Source: a virus
Virus record (IMG/VR): IMGVR_UViG_3300043425_000920
Location: 1-59,405 of that record
Strand: one strand, 5' to 3'
DNA length: 59,405 nucleotides
Part shown: positions 29,110 to 37,179 of the stretch, piece by piece
How positions within the stretch are numbered: the stretch's first letter is position 1
Layout: each line of letters starts with the position of its first letter
Notes under the pieces: generated by a model
What the model was told of the DNA's origin: nothing
Database searches by the model: none
Seen by the model: only the letters and a program-made list of their open reading frames with translations
Position numbers and translations under genes: made by a program

Positions 29110-29347
29110 GAATATTATTATAGAATATTTCGATAAACATTGTAAAAAGCTTGATGAGGACTATTGGGATTATAGTGAATGGGAGGATTTGTTAGATTTT
29201 AAGAAATTCGTAGATACTGTCCCAAATATAGTGTTAGAAGCGAATAAAAGAAGAACCATCTTCACTATAAAATTTGTAGAAAATGGTGAACGGGTAAAGT
29301 TTAGTTTAAGGGAGTATAACAAATTAATATCAGATCTATCAGTATGA
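29081..29347 (+). CDS. Unknown 88-aa protein
   Basis: From the ATG at 29081, overlapping the TilS gene by 29 bases and coupled to the next ORF by ATGA. Basic helical N-terminus, acidic middle (DEDYWDYSEWEDLLDF). No motif. Confidence 0.6.
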   Translation: MKNTLKKTIKNIIIEYFDKHCKKLDEDYWDYSEWEDLLDFKKFVDTVPNIVLEANKRRTIFTIKFVENGERVKFSLREYNKLISDLSV

Positions 29348-29571
29348 AAGGTTGTGTAACTATAGAAGAATCTCTACAGAGTTTAATAGATGCTGCGAAA
29401 TTATACTCTAAGAAAAACGAAGGGGAAGGTCCACATAGTTTTTATCCTACGATGTATCATTATACAATGATACGATATCTAAAATTAGTCAAAAGAAAAG
29501 CTAAATTCTTCTTTGATCCTGATGACCGAAGATTTGGTGGTCCTACTTTGAATTGGGATGTAGACGAATAA
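29344..29571 (+). CDS. Unknown 75-aa protein
   Basis: 75 aa (MKGCVTIEESLQSLIDAAKL...), helical then a DPDDRRFGGPTLNWDVDE tail. Last gene before a bidirectional terminator. Confidence 0.6.
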   Translation: MKGCVTIEESLQSLIDAAKLYSKKNEGEGPHSFYPTMYHYTMIRYLKLVKRKAKFFFDPDDRRFGGPTLNWDVDE

Positions 29572-29578
29572 AATAAAA

Positions 29579-29608
29579 AAACCCGCTAAGAAATTAGCGG
29601 GTTTTTTT
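29579..29608. terminator. Bidirectional rho-independent terminator
   Basis: AAACCCGCTAA / TTAGCGGGTTT, 11 bp with a four-base loop, with A-run and T-run flanks. It separates the converging plus-strand TilS unit and the minus-strand tail tube gene. Confidence 0.9.
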
Positions 29609-29619
29609 ATTATTTAAAT

Positions 29620-30300
29620 TTAGCGTTGTGGTATATTAACAGGTGGACAGCTTCCACCCGTTCCAGTGAGAATTTTAGCTTCGTATGCTTGGAACACATT
29701 ATCAATTTCTTGTTGTGCTCCTGCATTAGAATCAAGAACACCAGTTTCATATGCATGTGCAACTCTCCAGTATTGATACTGGAACGCTACCTCGAACTCT
29801 GTAAGGTCGTTTCCTTCGATGTTGTAGGTGATTTGTCCTACATTCTGAGGGTAGACACCATGAAGGCGATAAACACGCATAATGTCGCAATTAGGAGCAA
29901 GTATGGCAAGGTCTATAGTTGTGTTGTCGCATGGGAAACCTGTTCCACATGATGTTTCATCACTAATAGTTGCAAAACTCCAACGTTCAAGAGCATTACG
30001 CACAAGATAATCCCCAGGAGTTCTGAATGTTATAGACCACGGGTTAGGTGTGTAACGGGCCATCCCTTGAATGTTGATAGGAAACCCTTGATAAGGCACT
30101 TCGATATTCTGAATTTCTCTTCCAGGAACAGAGAGGGTCTTTGCATAAACATGGCCCCCAAGTCCAGCGGGTTTTTCAATAAGTTCACGATACACATAAT
30201 CGGGAACATTGCTCATGTTTAAAATTCGAATCTGCCATGATCTCGAAAAATCATGTTGTTGGAAAACTTCTCTTGCGTTTTTAATACTGCCTAGTGCCAT
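29620..30300 (-). CDS. Tail tube protein, T4 gp19-like
   Basis: 226 aa from the ATG at 30300 (MALGSIKNAREVFQQHDFSR). The body shows the myovirus tube pattern: KTLSVPGREIQNIEVPYQG, ARYTPNPWSITFRTPGDYLVRNALERW and GVYPQNVGQITYNIEGNDLTEFEVAFQYQYWRV. T4 gp19 is smaller (about 163 aa); the extra length is in the middle and the C-terminus. It polymerises around the tape measure to form the inner tube. A GATAAATA late box sits upstream, and terminators flank it on both sides, so it is a monocistronic, highly expressed late gene. Confidence 0.88.
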   Translation of the reverse strand: MALGSIKNAREVFQQHDFSRSWQIRILNMSNVPDYVYRELIEKPAGLGGHVYAKTLSVPGREIQNIEVPYQGFPINIQGMARYTPNPWSITFRTPGDYLVRNALERWSFATISDETSCGTGFPCDNTTIDLAILAPNCDIMRVYRLHGVYPQNVGQITYNIEGNDLTEFEVAFQYQYWRVAHAYETGVLDSNAGAQQEIDNVFQAYEAKILTGTGGSCPPVNIPQR

Positions 30301-30305
30301 GTAAT

Positions 30306-30313
30306 TATTTATC
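30306..30313 (-). promoter_or_regulatory. T4-late-like promoter box (GATAAATA)
   Basis: The minus-strand GATAAATAATTAC directly precedes the tail tube ATG at 30300. Confidence 0.6.
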
Positions 30314-30341
30314 ACTAAAAACACAAATCTATAAAATAAAA

Positions 30342-30367
30342 AACCCGTTAGAATTTTCTAACGGGTT
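30342..30367. terminator. Bidirectional rho-independent terminator
   Basis: AACCCGTTAGAA pairs with TTCTAACGGGTT (12 bp, two-base loop), with A/T runs on both sides. It ends the minus-strand unit coming from 33.8 kb. Confidence 0.85.
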
Positions 30368-30417
30368 TTTTATTTTATTCAGTCCATTCTCGAATACTGT
30401 AAGAAACTAGTCCTGCT

Positions 30418-30741
30418 TCATGCTAAGAATTCGTATGTTAGTTCTTCTGTATTATTCGATTCTTCTGTACTTCCTCGAAGGGAATACTTATAAGGAATTC
30501 CACCAGTTTTCTCTATACAAGTCTTGATGTCTCCACTGACATTATTAATATAAGTCAGTAAATCACCATGTGAAATATCTTTTTCTTCAATATTTTTCCC
30601 TGTTAATTGACTCATATTATTAACGAATTTCAATGCATTACATAGTGCTACCCATTTTGCGGCTTCATCTAGCGACATTTCGGCAGCGGGTAGAATTTTA
30701 TATTTATCGGATAATTTGGATACGTTCGTTTCGGTTTTCAT
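30418..30741 (-). CDS. Unknown 107-aa protein
   Basis: 107 aa, helical (KILPAAEMSLDEAAKWVALCNALK...). Overlaps the upstream gene by 38 bases. Last gene of the 30.4-33.8 kb minus-strand unit. No family. Confidence 0.6.
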   Translation of the reverse strand: MKTETNVSKLSDKYKILPAAEMSLDEAAKWVALCNALKFVNNMSQLTGKNIEEKDISHGDLLTYINNVSGDIKTCIEKTGGIPYKYSLRGSTEESNNTEELTYEFLA

Positions 30742-31243
30742 ATATTTTTAGATTCACTACTCCCACAAATGGGAAATCTTTAATTTGGACACCTTTGGCT
30801 AGGTTGTCCCTGGAAAGCAGGATATTGAAGGAAGTGATATGTTCCTTTTTCAGTCTTTCCGTTAAAATATTATTGAGAACTTGGAAGTCTTGCTGTGTTT
30901 TGAATGATGTATTGAACGGATCAAACATCTCTTTTAAATCTTTCGAAAGATTATGAAGAAGTTCACCGTGAACAATTCCAAATTCAACAGGATTGGATCG
31001 CTCTTTCATTTGACACGGTTTACATTTGTATTCAGCGGATACTCTTTCATCCGAACCATAAGTATCAAATAATAGTTGATACTGGTCTGGATTTAGAATT
31101 TTTATTTCTGAACAATATGCACAGGGGACTTCTCGATTAATGCGAACAAGGCGTTCTTTGGTATCGATAATCTTTTTTGGCGCTTTTTTAGGTTTTTCCG
31201 GTTTTTTAATATCCGGTAGGATGAAGGATTGTATATTTTCCAT
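30704..31243 (-). CDS. Unknown zinc-binding protein (179 aa)
   Basis: 179 aa with a Lys/Pro-rich N-terminus (PDIKKPEKPKKAPKK), then CAYCSEIK and YKCKPCQMK pairs about 35 residues apart, forming one probable zinc knuckle, then a mixed C-terminal domain. Could be a transcription or recombination accessory factor; no family assigned. Confidence 0.6.
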   Translation of the reverse strand: MENIQSFILPDIKKPEKPKKAPKKIIDTKERLVRINREVPCAYCSEIKILNPDQYQLLFDTYGSDERVSAEYKCKPCQMKERSNPVEFGIVHGELLHNLSKDLKEMFDPFNTSFKTQQDFQVLNNILTERLKKEHITSFNILLSRDNLAKGVQIKDFPFVGVVNLKIYENRNERIQIIR

Positions 31244-31253
31244 TTATTTTAAA

Positions 31254-31826
31254 TTAATCTGCATATAATGAGCCCGTAGCACAACCAGTATCATATTCGC
31301 TGGGGTATTCTTTGACTATACTGTTATAACAATAAACTCCGCCTAGCCCAGAAGGGCATGGATGATTAGGACATACATATCCGATTGGCCCATTACCAAA
31401 ATCTATACCACATTTAGAACATCTAATACCTTTATTATAATAAGGTTTTGGAATTGTCGGCCATGGTGGGGGATAAAACGGACGTTGTTGATTATCCTCT
31501 GTTCGCTCTTTTGCGTGTTCAAGTAACAACTTCATCTCATCCGAAAGAGTGGATTTCTTGACAGGTTCTTCATTCTCGAAGACGAACATTAGTACCCAAG
31601 TTCCGTAAAAGCCTTCTTCAACCCAAAACGAATCACCATCAAACTTATATTTCAATAGTTGTGTGTTATGATCAAAATCCTCAATCAATAACTCTGAGTA
31701 TGCGCCTGATTCTCCAGTGCAGGTGGAGCAATCTATTACACAATTTTTTCCTATTACTTTAGACCAATCTACTTCATTAGTATTTGGTTTATAATACTCT
31801 TTTCCTAATCTTTTAATAATTTTCAT
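31254..31826 (-). CDS. Unknown protein with C-terminal zinc ribbon (190 aa)
   Basis: The N-terminal 90 residues are a beta-rich domain (NCVIDCSTCTGESGAYSELLIEDF). The C-terminus holds a Pro-rich stretch and a zinc-binding cluster (GIRCSKCGIDF, then CPNHPCP). Overlaps the upstream gene by 14 bases. Function unknown. Confidence 0.6.
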   Translation of the reverse strand: MKIIKRLGKEYYKPNTNEVDWSKVIGKNCVIDCSTCTGESGAYSELLIEDFDHNTQLLKYKFDGDSFWVEEGFYGTWVLMFVFENEEPVKKSTLSDEMKLLLEHAKERTEDNQQRPFYPPPWPTIPKPYYNKGIRCSKCGIDFGNGPIGYVCPNHPCPSGLGGVYCYNSIVKEYPSEYDTGCATGSLYAD

Positions 31827-32259
31827 AATTTAATAGTCCTTCGATCATCCCTAACATCATAGGAATGATAAACTTGTTCTCTACATTATCATGCTTTAGA
31901 ATTTCTGCAATTGATTCTTTTATAGTTAATAAAGATTTTTCGATATCGGAGAAATCTTTGGATGGAAATTCTTTGCGAAGGGCACCTATATACAGAACAG
32001 AGAATTTTTCTAAAAATGAAATACTATCCAAAACGTTTACACTAGTTTTAAATGTCATACTGGACAATTTATAAAAACGTAAAATTTCTGCATCTGTGAA
32101 GTTATTGGCGAATTGTAGTAAATGTAAATGTAATTCGTCCCTGCTAGAAACAGTGGCAGTTTTTTCTATCTCGGGGACGATAGCAGTATTCCTCGTAGGA
32201 ATATACATATCTATTCTTTTAGACGGATCATATTCTATATCAGGCTTCAATAAGCTCAT
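31813..32259 (-). CDS. Unknown helical protein (148 aa)
   Basis: 148 aa, mostly helical after a short N-terminal segment (KPDIEYDPSKRIDMYIPTRN). Four-base overlap with the upstream gene. No motif. Confidence 0.6.
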   Translation of the reverse strand: MSLLKPDIEYDPSKRIDMYIPTRNTAIVPEIEKTATVSSRDELHLHLLQFANNFTDAEILRFYKLSSMTFKTSVNVLDSISFLEKFSVLYIGALRKEFPSKDFSDIEKSLLTIKESIAEILKHDNVENKFIIPMMLGMIEGLLNYENY

Positions 32260-32654
32260 AGGAAGTTCGTTTCACTAACAGGAACAGTTATTGCCGCCGT
32301 CATAAATTCAATATGAATACCATTATCTTTTTTACAATTGGTACATTTAAATTCTGTTTCTGCTAAATCCATTTCAACGGTATTTATTTGTCCGCAATGA
32401 GCACAGTTCAAATTTATCATATATCTTTTAAATGGTTTTGCAGCATATTCTTTTGCAAGATTTATTAATTGTGCTGATTCGTAATATTTGTTCCACAACA
32501 TAGGTCCAACAAATTGAACAACAGAGATAAAAAAGAACGTCTTCCAAAAAGCAAAACCGAAGAAAAGTTCGAAACCTATAGATAACCCACCACTTATTAT
32601 ACCTATAATAAGAAAGGATAATAAAGCATATAGTATTTTTTTACTAGTTTTCAT
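32256..32654 (-). CDS. Membrane protein with zinc ribbon (132 aa)
   Basis: The start at MKTSKKILY (32654) is preferred; the longer frame overlaps the upstream gene. Two transmembrane helices lie in residues 6-50, then a cytosolic zinc ribbon (CAHCGQINT...FKCTNCKKD). TAATG coupling to the upstream gene. Function unknown. Confidence 0.65.
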   Translation of the reverse strand: MKTSKKILYALLSFLIIGIISGGLSIGFELFFGFAFWKTFFFISVVQFVGPMLWNKYYESAQLINLAKEYAAKPFKRYMINLNCAHCGQINTVEMDLAETEFKCTNCKKDNGIHIEFMTAAITVPVSETNFL

Positions 32655-32839
32655 TATTTTGTTTTTGCTGGTTCGACTATACGAGTTATACCATGTTTTA
32701 GATATGTTCCACATCTACCACATCGCCAGTTACACTCCATAACTAAAGAGCCATCGGTTTTTCTTACTGGTTGCTCCCTACCAGGGGTCATCTGTCCACA
32801 AGAGCGACATGAGATAGGTGTATTTTGTAATATTTGCAT
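32654..32839 (-). CDS. Small zinc-ribbon protein (61 aa)
   Basis: C-x2-C pairs CRSCGQ and CGRCG, plus an additional Cys, on a basic 61-aa protein. It is coupled by TAATG to the membrane protein downstream and lies just after RNase H. Probably nucleic-acid binding. Confidence 0.65.
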   Translation of the reverse strand: MQILQNTPISCRSCGQMTPGREQPVRKTDGSLVMECNWRCGRCGTYLKHGITRIVEPAKTK

Positions 32840-32850
32840 AATAGTTATAT

Positions 32851-33783
32851 TTACATCACAATCTGTGAAAGTAAATCACTATTATCGTAATCAGGATTGA
32901 ATAGTTTATTCCAATTTCCAAACTCTCTAAGAAATTGGTGCATTTCAAATCTATAAAACAGTTCTTTCAATTTAGCAGTATCAAAGGAAGTATTAGAAGC
33001 TTTTACTTGTTCTCTATAAAAGCCATATTCTTCTGGCTGTTCAGTCTCAGTATAACCAAGATCCATAACACGAAGATTTCGACAAATAATTGTAGCGTCC
33101 TCTGGGTTTAATACAGATGCAACTGCTTCTTGAACAGTACAATTATTTTGTACGATAATTTGTGTCAGTCTTTCAGTAAGAATTTTCGATTTGACAGGAC
33201 CGTGCCCACAGAGTCCAGAAATATTATCAGATTTATCACCTAAGATAGCTTTATATCCTAGATATTGCTCAGGCTTAACCGAGACAACTTCTTCAAAATT
33301 TTCCAAGGTAAGAATGATATTTTTAGTAGGAATATACTGATGAACCTCCTCCGTAACCAATTGAAATAAATCATTATCTGAGGATACTATGATCGTAGAT
33401 TTTGTATCATTTATAGCACAGAACCGGATAACGTCATCTGCCTCCATATTAACGGGGTATATAGTAACAACGCCTAAATTATCCAAGAATTCCTGAATGA
33501 TCGGGATTGTTGCAAACATCTTTTCGGTATGTTCGGTTTCTGTTCTTTGTTCCTTATAAGGAACCAACTCTTTACGGAAGTTTAGTTTAGTAGGATTTAA
33601 TTTTTTATCCCAGGTTAGATAGATTTCTTTCGGCTCGAATCTCGTAACCATAGTTCGAAACATGTGAAGGAATTGGTGAATGGCTGTTGCATTTACCCCT
33701 TCTATGATTTTTTCAGGTCGTTTGGTAAAAAATGCACGAAATAGAAAATTGTTTCCATCAATAATAAGTTTGCCGTATTGCAT
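32851..33783 (-). CDS. rnh: 5'-3' exonuclease / RNase H of the FEN family (T4 Rnh-like)
   Basis: 310 aa (T4 RNase H is 305 aa). All acidic metal-ligand motifs are visible: KLIIDGNNFLFRAF (Asp9), YLTWDKKLNPTKLNFRKEL, NMEADDVIRF, VSSDNDLFQLV and LGDKSDNISG, followed by a helix-hairpin-helix-type region (GHGPVKSKIL). It removes RNA primers and 5' flaps from lagging-strand fragments. It faces the clamp loader gene across the 34-kb divergent region, and both act in replication. Confidence 0.92.
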   Translation of the reverse strand: MQYGKLIIDGNNFLFRAFFTKRPEKIIEGVNATAIHQFLHMFRTMVTRFEPKEIYLTWDKKLNPTKLNFRKELVPYKEQRTETEHTEKMFATIPIIQEFLDNLGVVTIYPVNMEADDVIRFCAINDTKSTIIVSSDNDLFQLVTEEVHQYIPTKNIILTLENFEEVVSVKPEQYLGYKAILGDKSDNISGLCGHGPVKSKILTERLTQIIVQNNCTVQEAVASVLNPEDATIICRNLRVMDLGYTETEQPEEYGFYREQVKASNTSFDTAKLKELFYRFEMHQFLREFGNWNKLFNPDYDNSDLLSQIVM

Positions 33784-33806
33784 AGACGACTATAATTCCC
33801 TCTTTG

Positions 33807-34052
33807 CTACGATGCAAGGTTTCTTTTCATTTCTTTCCATACAAACTTAGGAACTGTTTCCACGAATTCTAATGTATCATATGCTAACAAGGTTTCGAAA
33901 GATTCTTTAGGAATAGAAAAGTGTTCACTTTTACCAACACATAGTTTGATACCTGTTATGTTCTTACCGACATCTAGAACGACTAATCCGAGCCCTTTTT
34001 CAAGACCTTTGATATATGCATAAAATCCGTATTTTTTAATTTCAGTTGACAT
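33807..34052 (-). CDS. Unknown 81-aa protein
   Basis: 81 aa, beta-rich (STEIKKYGFYAYIKGLEKGLG...). First gene of the minus-strand unit leading to RNase H. A small DNA-binding or replication accessory role is possible but not shown. Confidence 0.6.
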   Translation of the reverse strand: MSTEIKKYGFYAYIKGLEKGLGLVVLDVGKNITGIKLCVGKSEHFSIPKESFETLLAYDTLEFVETVPKFVWKEMKRNLAS

Positions 34053-34074
34053 GATGATTATGTAGTTTACTCTG

Positions 34075-34080
34075 TATAAT
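34075..34080 (+). promoter_or_regulatory. -10 box (TATAAT) in the divergent 34-kb region
   Basis: TATAAT twelve bases before the ATG at 34093. The nearest TTGACA (34046) is 23 nt away, so the -35 partner is unclear. Confidence 0.4.
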
Positions 34081-34092
34081 AGTAATAATCAA

Positions 34093-34284
34093 ATGACACT
34101 TTTAACAGATTTTAAAACATTTCGGAAAAAATTAGTATGTCCTGAAGATGCGAGTCGTAATGGAGATTACACGATTTTCACGTATACTGATTGTGAAAGT
34201 TTGACTGCATATCACGAAGATACTAAAAAAGAGTATTATATGCAAATTACAGACTTTTCAAAGATTTACAGAAAACAGTCTTGA
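34093..34284 (+). CDS. Unknown 63-aa protein
   Basis: MTLLTDFKTFRKKLVCPEDA..., a small alpha/beta protein. Opens the plus-strand replication unit. Its stop overlaps the promoter of the next gene. Confidence 0.6.
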   Translation: MTLLTDFKTFRKKLVCPEDASRNGDYTIFTYTDCESLTAYHEDTKKEYYMQITDFSKIYRKQS

Positions 34285-34309
34285 ATCGATTATACCCGTC
34301 TAGTATCTT
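34281..34309 (+). promoter_or_regulatory. Sigma70-like promoter, leaderless configuration
   Basis: TTGAAT at 34281-34286, 17 nt, TATCTT at 34304-34309, five bases before the ATG at 34315. Confidence 0.55.
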
Positions 34310-34314
34310 ACTAC

Positions 34315-34497
34315 ATGGCAAATTTAATTAGCACTAATCGTATTAATGTAACAGTAGGATATCAAACCTTTTCTATTCCTACCGATCAAGTCAACCATGT
34401 TATCAATCTTTTGACTCAATTACAGAGCATCCAAGTAACAGAACAGAACCCTTCACCTATTTTGAAATATAATGGAAACACCCTTATCAACGGCTGA
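34315..34497 (+). CDS. Unknown 60-aa protein
   Basis: MANLISTNRINVTVGYQTFS..., a beta strand pair followed by a helix. Overlaps the next gene by 26 bases. Function unknown. Confidence 0.6.
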   Translation: MANLISTNRINVTVGYQTFSIPTDQVNHVINLLTQLQSIQVTEQNPSPILKYNGNTLING

Positions 34498-34720
34498 GAA
34501 AGTTTTAAAAACAAATCTTGATAGTGCGGGAATTATAAGAGATTGTAAAAGTCTCTTCGAAAAGGCTAGTGAAAGCGAATCCGAGACTTTAGAGTACCTT
34601 TGGTCTGTTTACGAACAGCTTGAATTAGATACTTCATGGGCAAAAGGAGAAGTAGAAAAGGGACATCCGTTCACAATAGGAAATTACAAATATGTTAGAC
34701 ACAATAAAGAAAAATTATAA
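34472..34720 (+). CDS. Unknown 82-aa acidic helical protein
   Basis: 82 aa (METPLSTAEKVLKTNLDSAG...). Overlaps the neighbours on both sides. No motif. Confidence 0.55.
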   Translation: METPLSTAEKVLKTNLDSAGIIRDCKSLFEKASESESETLEYLWSVYEQLELDTSWAKGEVEKGHPFTIGNYKYVRHNKEKL

Positions 34721-34841
34721 ATTAATAGCACTAGGACTTGTCTATACAGGTCTTTATACATGTTTCGGATTTGGAGCAAGTTTAATCTTTTTAGGATTGC
34801 ACTGTTTCGTGTGGGGAACTACGAACAGTAAATGCTACTAA
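34692..34841 (+). CDS. Small membrane protein (49 aa)
   Basis: MLDTIKKNYKLIALGLVYTG..., basic N-terminus then a hydrophobic hairpin (about residues 11-42). Overlaps the previous gene by 29 bases; the next gene starts at once. Likely an inner-membrane peptide. Confidence 0.5.
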   Translation: MLDTIKKNYKLIALGLVYTGLYTCFGFGASLIFLGLHCFVWGTTNSKCY

Positions 34842-34842
34842 T

Positions 34843-35028
34843 ATGCATTGGAAATATACAAAGGAGGGGATTCCTTATCTCGAATGTGATAGTATCCCTA
34901 CGCCCTCTTCTCCGCCTCCGAGCGAAAATTTTAAAAGAATGCTCAGAGACTTCCTACAAAGAATGAAAGATAATAATGTAAAAGTTGTTATAAGCAAACC
35001 ATTTTTATATCAAAAAAATGACAATTAA
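34843..35028 (+). CDS. Unknown 61-aa protein
   Basis: MHWKYTKEGIPYLECDSIPT..., with a TPSSPPPS linker and a basic helical tail. Overlaps the clamp loader gene by 11 bases. Function unknown. Confidence 0.55.
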   Translation: MHWKYTKEGIPYLECDSIPTPSSPPPSENFKRMLRDFLQRMKDNNVKVVISKPFLYQKNDN

Positions 35029-35923
35029 TCAAGTATGGACTATCAAATATAGTCCGAAAACAATAGAAGATATCCTCCTAAATGAGGAAGATAAAAGCTT
35101 TTTCACCAATTTAAAGGAAATACCTAATAATCTCCTATTTACAGGAAGTCCGGGAACGGGAAAAAGTTCAATGGCGAAAATTCTTGCTGATAAGTTTTCG
35201 CCCAACTCTTATATGATTATCAATGCATCTGAGCAAGGTACCATTGATGTATTACGAGAGAAAATCCAAGGATATATTGAAATCGCAAGTATTGATGGTA
35301 ATCCTAAGCTAGTCATTCTTAATGAGGTGGATGGTGCAAGCACGGTATTTCAACAAGCATTGCGCGTAACCCTTGAAGAATATTTGGATGAGGTTAAATT
35401 CATTCTCACGGGTAATTATCGTTCGAAAATCATCGAAGCGATTCGGTCACGTTGTCAAGAATTTACATTCAATGTTCCTGAGGGTGATGTTCTTCGAAGA
35501 GTTGCAACAATTCTGAAAGCAGAGAATATTGTAGTTGGAGAGGATCAGATATCAAATGTTCGACTTCTAGTAAAGACTCATTTTCCTGATATTCGTAAGA
35601 CTATTAACGAACTACAAAGGAATTGCTCTACAGGAAAATTCATATATAAGTTCAAAAAAGATACTGGAGTTGCATTGTTAATTAAGACAAAGCTGAAAGC
35701 GAAGGAAGATGTTTTTGCTATTCGTAAATTTGTTGTAGAAAATTCTGATAAATTTGCAAACAATTATCATCAATTGATGAAATCTTTGTTTGACTTATAC
35801 GTTGCAGAGTGTAATACTGTTGCAGTGCTATTGATTTCAGAATATATGTATCGCGATGCATTTGTTGCTGATACAGAAATCAACTTTAGTGCATTATTAT
35901 TCAACCTAGGACAGAAATTGTGA
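35018..35923 (+). CDS. Clamp loader large subunit (T4 gp44-like AAA+ ATPase)
   Basis: 301 aa (T4 gp44 is 319 aa). Order of motifs: YSPKTIEDILL box, Walker A GSPGTGKS at 43-50, Walker B position KLVILNEVDGAS (Asn102-Glu103 where family members usually have Asp-Glu), sensor 1 FILTGNYRSK, and the SRC motif at 144-146 (RSRCQEF). It opens the sliding clamp and loads it on primer-template. The partner gp62-like subunit and the clamp are not in this window. The Walker B Asn is unusual. Confidence 0.9.
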   Translation: MTINQVWTIKYSPKTIEDILLNEEDKSFFTNLKEIPNNLLFTGSPGTGKSSMAKILADKFSPNSYMIINASEQGTIDVLREKIQGYIEIASIDGNPKLVILNEVDGASTVFQQALRVTLEEYLDEVKFILTGNYRSKIIEAIRSRCQEFTFNVPEGDVLRRVATILKAENIVVGEDQISNVRLLVKTHFPDIRKTINELQRNCSTGKFIYKFKKDTGVALLIKTKLKAKEDVFAIRKFVVENSDKFANNYHQLMKSLFDLYVAECNTVAVLLISEYMYRDAFVADTEINFSALLFNLGQKL

Positions 35924-36120
35924 TTGGAGAACAGTCAATATACGACGACTTAACCATTAAGGCATTAAAACCTATGGTTATTAGAAAGATGAAGATATGT
36001 TCTAAAGGCTGTTGTCATGAAGAAATTGAAGTGCATCTTTCTATTGGTCAGATAGAAGATGTTGAACGATTTATGTTAGATGAATATGAGATTGATGAGG
36101 ATTATACATTACAAATATGA
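35920..36120 (+). CDS. Unknown 66-aa protein (GTG start)
   Basis: GTG start overlapping the clamp loader stop. Contains KICSKGCCHEEIEVHLS with three Cys. Four-base overlap with the RNA ligase gene. Function unknown. Confidence 0.55.
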   Translation: MIGEQSIYDDLTIKALKPMVIRKMKICSKGCCHEEIEVHLSIGQIEDVERFMLDEYEIDEDYTLQI

Positions 36121-36749
36121 TTGAGTACCCTTCCATTATAAACAGTAGCAAGGCTCCCCGTCAAAATTGTATAGCCTTCGACAAACTTGATGGCAGCAAT
36201 TTCAGAGCAAAATATACCCAAAAAAGAGGATTCGATTGTTTTGGAACGAGGACACAGCTTATTAATGAGACTACTCCATTCTGGAAAGAAATGGTAGAAA
36301 TCTTCAATTCGAAATACAAGGAACCCCTAGAAAATGTCTTCAAGAAAGAGAAATCTTTGCGTGATTATAGAGAGATTGTCGTTTTTGGGGAATTCTTGGG
36401 GGAAAATTCTTTTGCAGGACATCATGAAGATGAACCACACGATCTGGTATTTTTTGATATTATGGTCGGACATAAACAGCGAAAATTTCTTAAACCCTTG
36501 GAATTTGTAAAAACACTTGATGAAGTGGTTCCGATTCCTAAAGTTGTATATGCAGGAAATCTTAATGATGAATTTATCCAAAGTGTCCGAGATAACGTAT
36601 ATGGTTTAAAGGAAGGCGTTATATGTAAAGGTACTGAAACTAATGGTGCTTTTTGTGGCAATACTTGGATGTGTAAGATTAAAACTAATGAATATTTTCA
36701 GAAATTAAAAGACAGATTCAAAGACGATTGGGAAAAATACAGCGAATAA
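36117..36749 (+). CDS. RNA ligase-like nucleotidyltransferase
   Basis: 210 aa. The covalent nucleotidyltransferase motifs appear in order: motif I FDKLDGSN with Lys23 as the adenylated residue, motif IIIa IVVFGEFLGENSFAG, DLVFFDI, motif IV EGVICKG, and motif V WMCKIKT. The size matches a minimal RNA ligase domain without a C-terminal accessory domain. Such enzymes rejoin RNA breaks, for example in tRNA anticodon loops cut by host defence nucleases, which fits a tRNA-rich phage. A polynucleotide kinase partner is not in the window. Confidence 0.85.
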   Translation: MIEYPSIINSSKAPRQNCIAFDKLDGSNFRAKYTQKRGFDCFGTRTQLINETTPFWKEMVEIFNSKYKEPLENVFKKEKSLRDYREIVVFGEFLGENSFAGHHEDEPHDLVFFDIMVGHKQRKFLKPLEFVKTLDEVVPIPKVVYAGNLNDEFIQSVRDNVYGLKEGVICKGTETNGAFCGNTWMCKIKTNEYFQKLKDRFKDDWEKYSE

Positions 36750-36752
36750 CAA

Positions 36753-36781
36753 TTGACAAAGATAACAACATAACCTATAAT
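36753..36781 (+). promoter_or_regulatory. Sigma70-like promoter, near consensus
   Basis: TTGACA at 36753-36758, 17 nt, TATAAT at 36776-36781, ten bases before the ATG at 36792. The closest match to consensus in the window. Confidence 0.85.
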
Positions 36782-36791
36782 AAAGACCTCT

Positions 36792-37175
36792 ATGAGTGAT
36801 ACAACAGATACAGTGAGTGATATTGATAATGTAATTGGCACAGATGATGAGCCAGAATTGACGGGGAAGTTTTTTAATACTCTTACCCGTCCTAATAGTA
36901 AAATTAGGAAAGATCGTGCGATCTCTATTGTTGAGATTGCTCAACTAAAGTATAAGCGCAAGATCGAAGACATGGAACAGGAAGTAAAAGACCTGAAACG
37001 TGATCAAAACAATATGTTGGACCTTTCTCCGAGGGATGCTAACAGTCTTGTGTTGGCTAGCGACTTCGATGTTGATGGATTTGTTGCTAAACATATCGAG
37101 ATTGGTGTAAAACTTCGTAATCTTGCGATTAAGTTGGAAGTGGCTAAAGCTGGTTACAAAAACCTTTTCGAATAA
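36792..37175 (+). CDS. Coiled-coil protein (127 aa)
   Basis: An acidic N-terminus (SDTTDTVSDIDNVIGTDDEP) is followed by a coiled coil around residues 50-80 (KYKRKIEDMEQEVKDLKRDQ) and a helical end. Driven by the strongest promoter seen. It probably forms oligomers. Function unknown; the next gene starts five bases later. Confidence 0.65.
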   Translation: MSDTTDTVSDIDNVIGTDDEPELTGKFFNTLTRPNSKIRKDRAISIVEIAQLKYKRKIEDMEQEVKDLKRDQNNMLDLSPRDANSLVLASDFDVDGFVAKHIEIGVKLRNLAIKLEVAKAGYKNLFE

Positions 37176-37179
37176 TATC

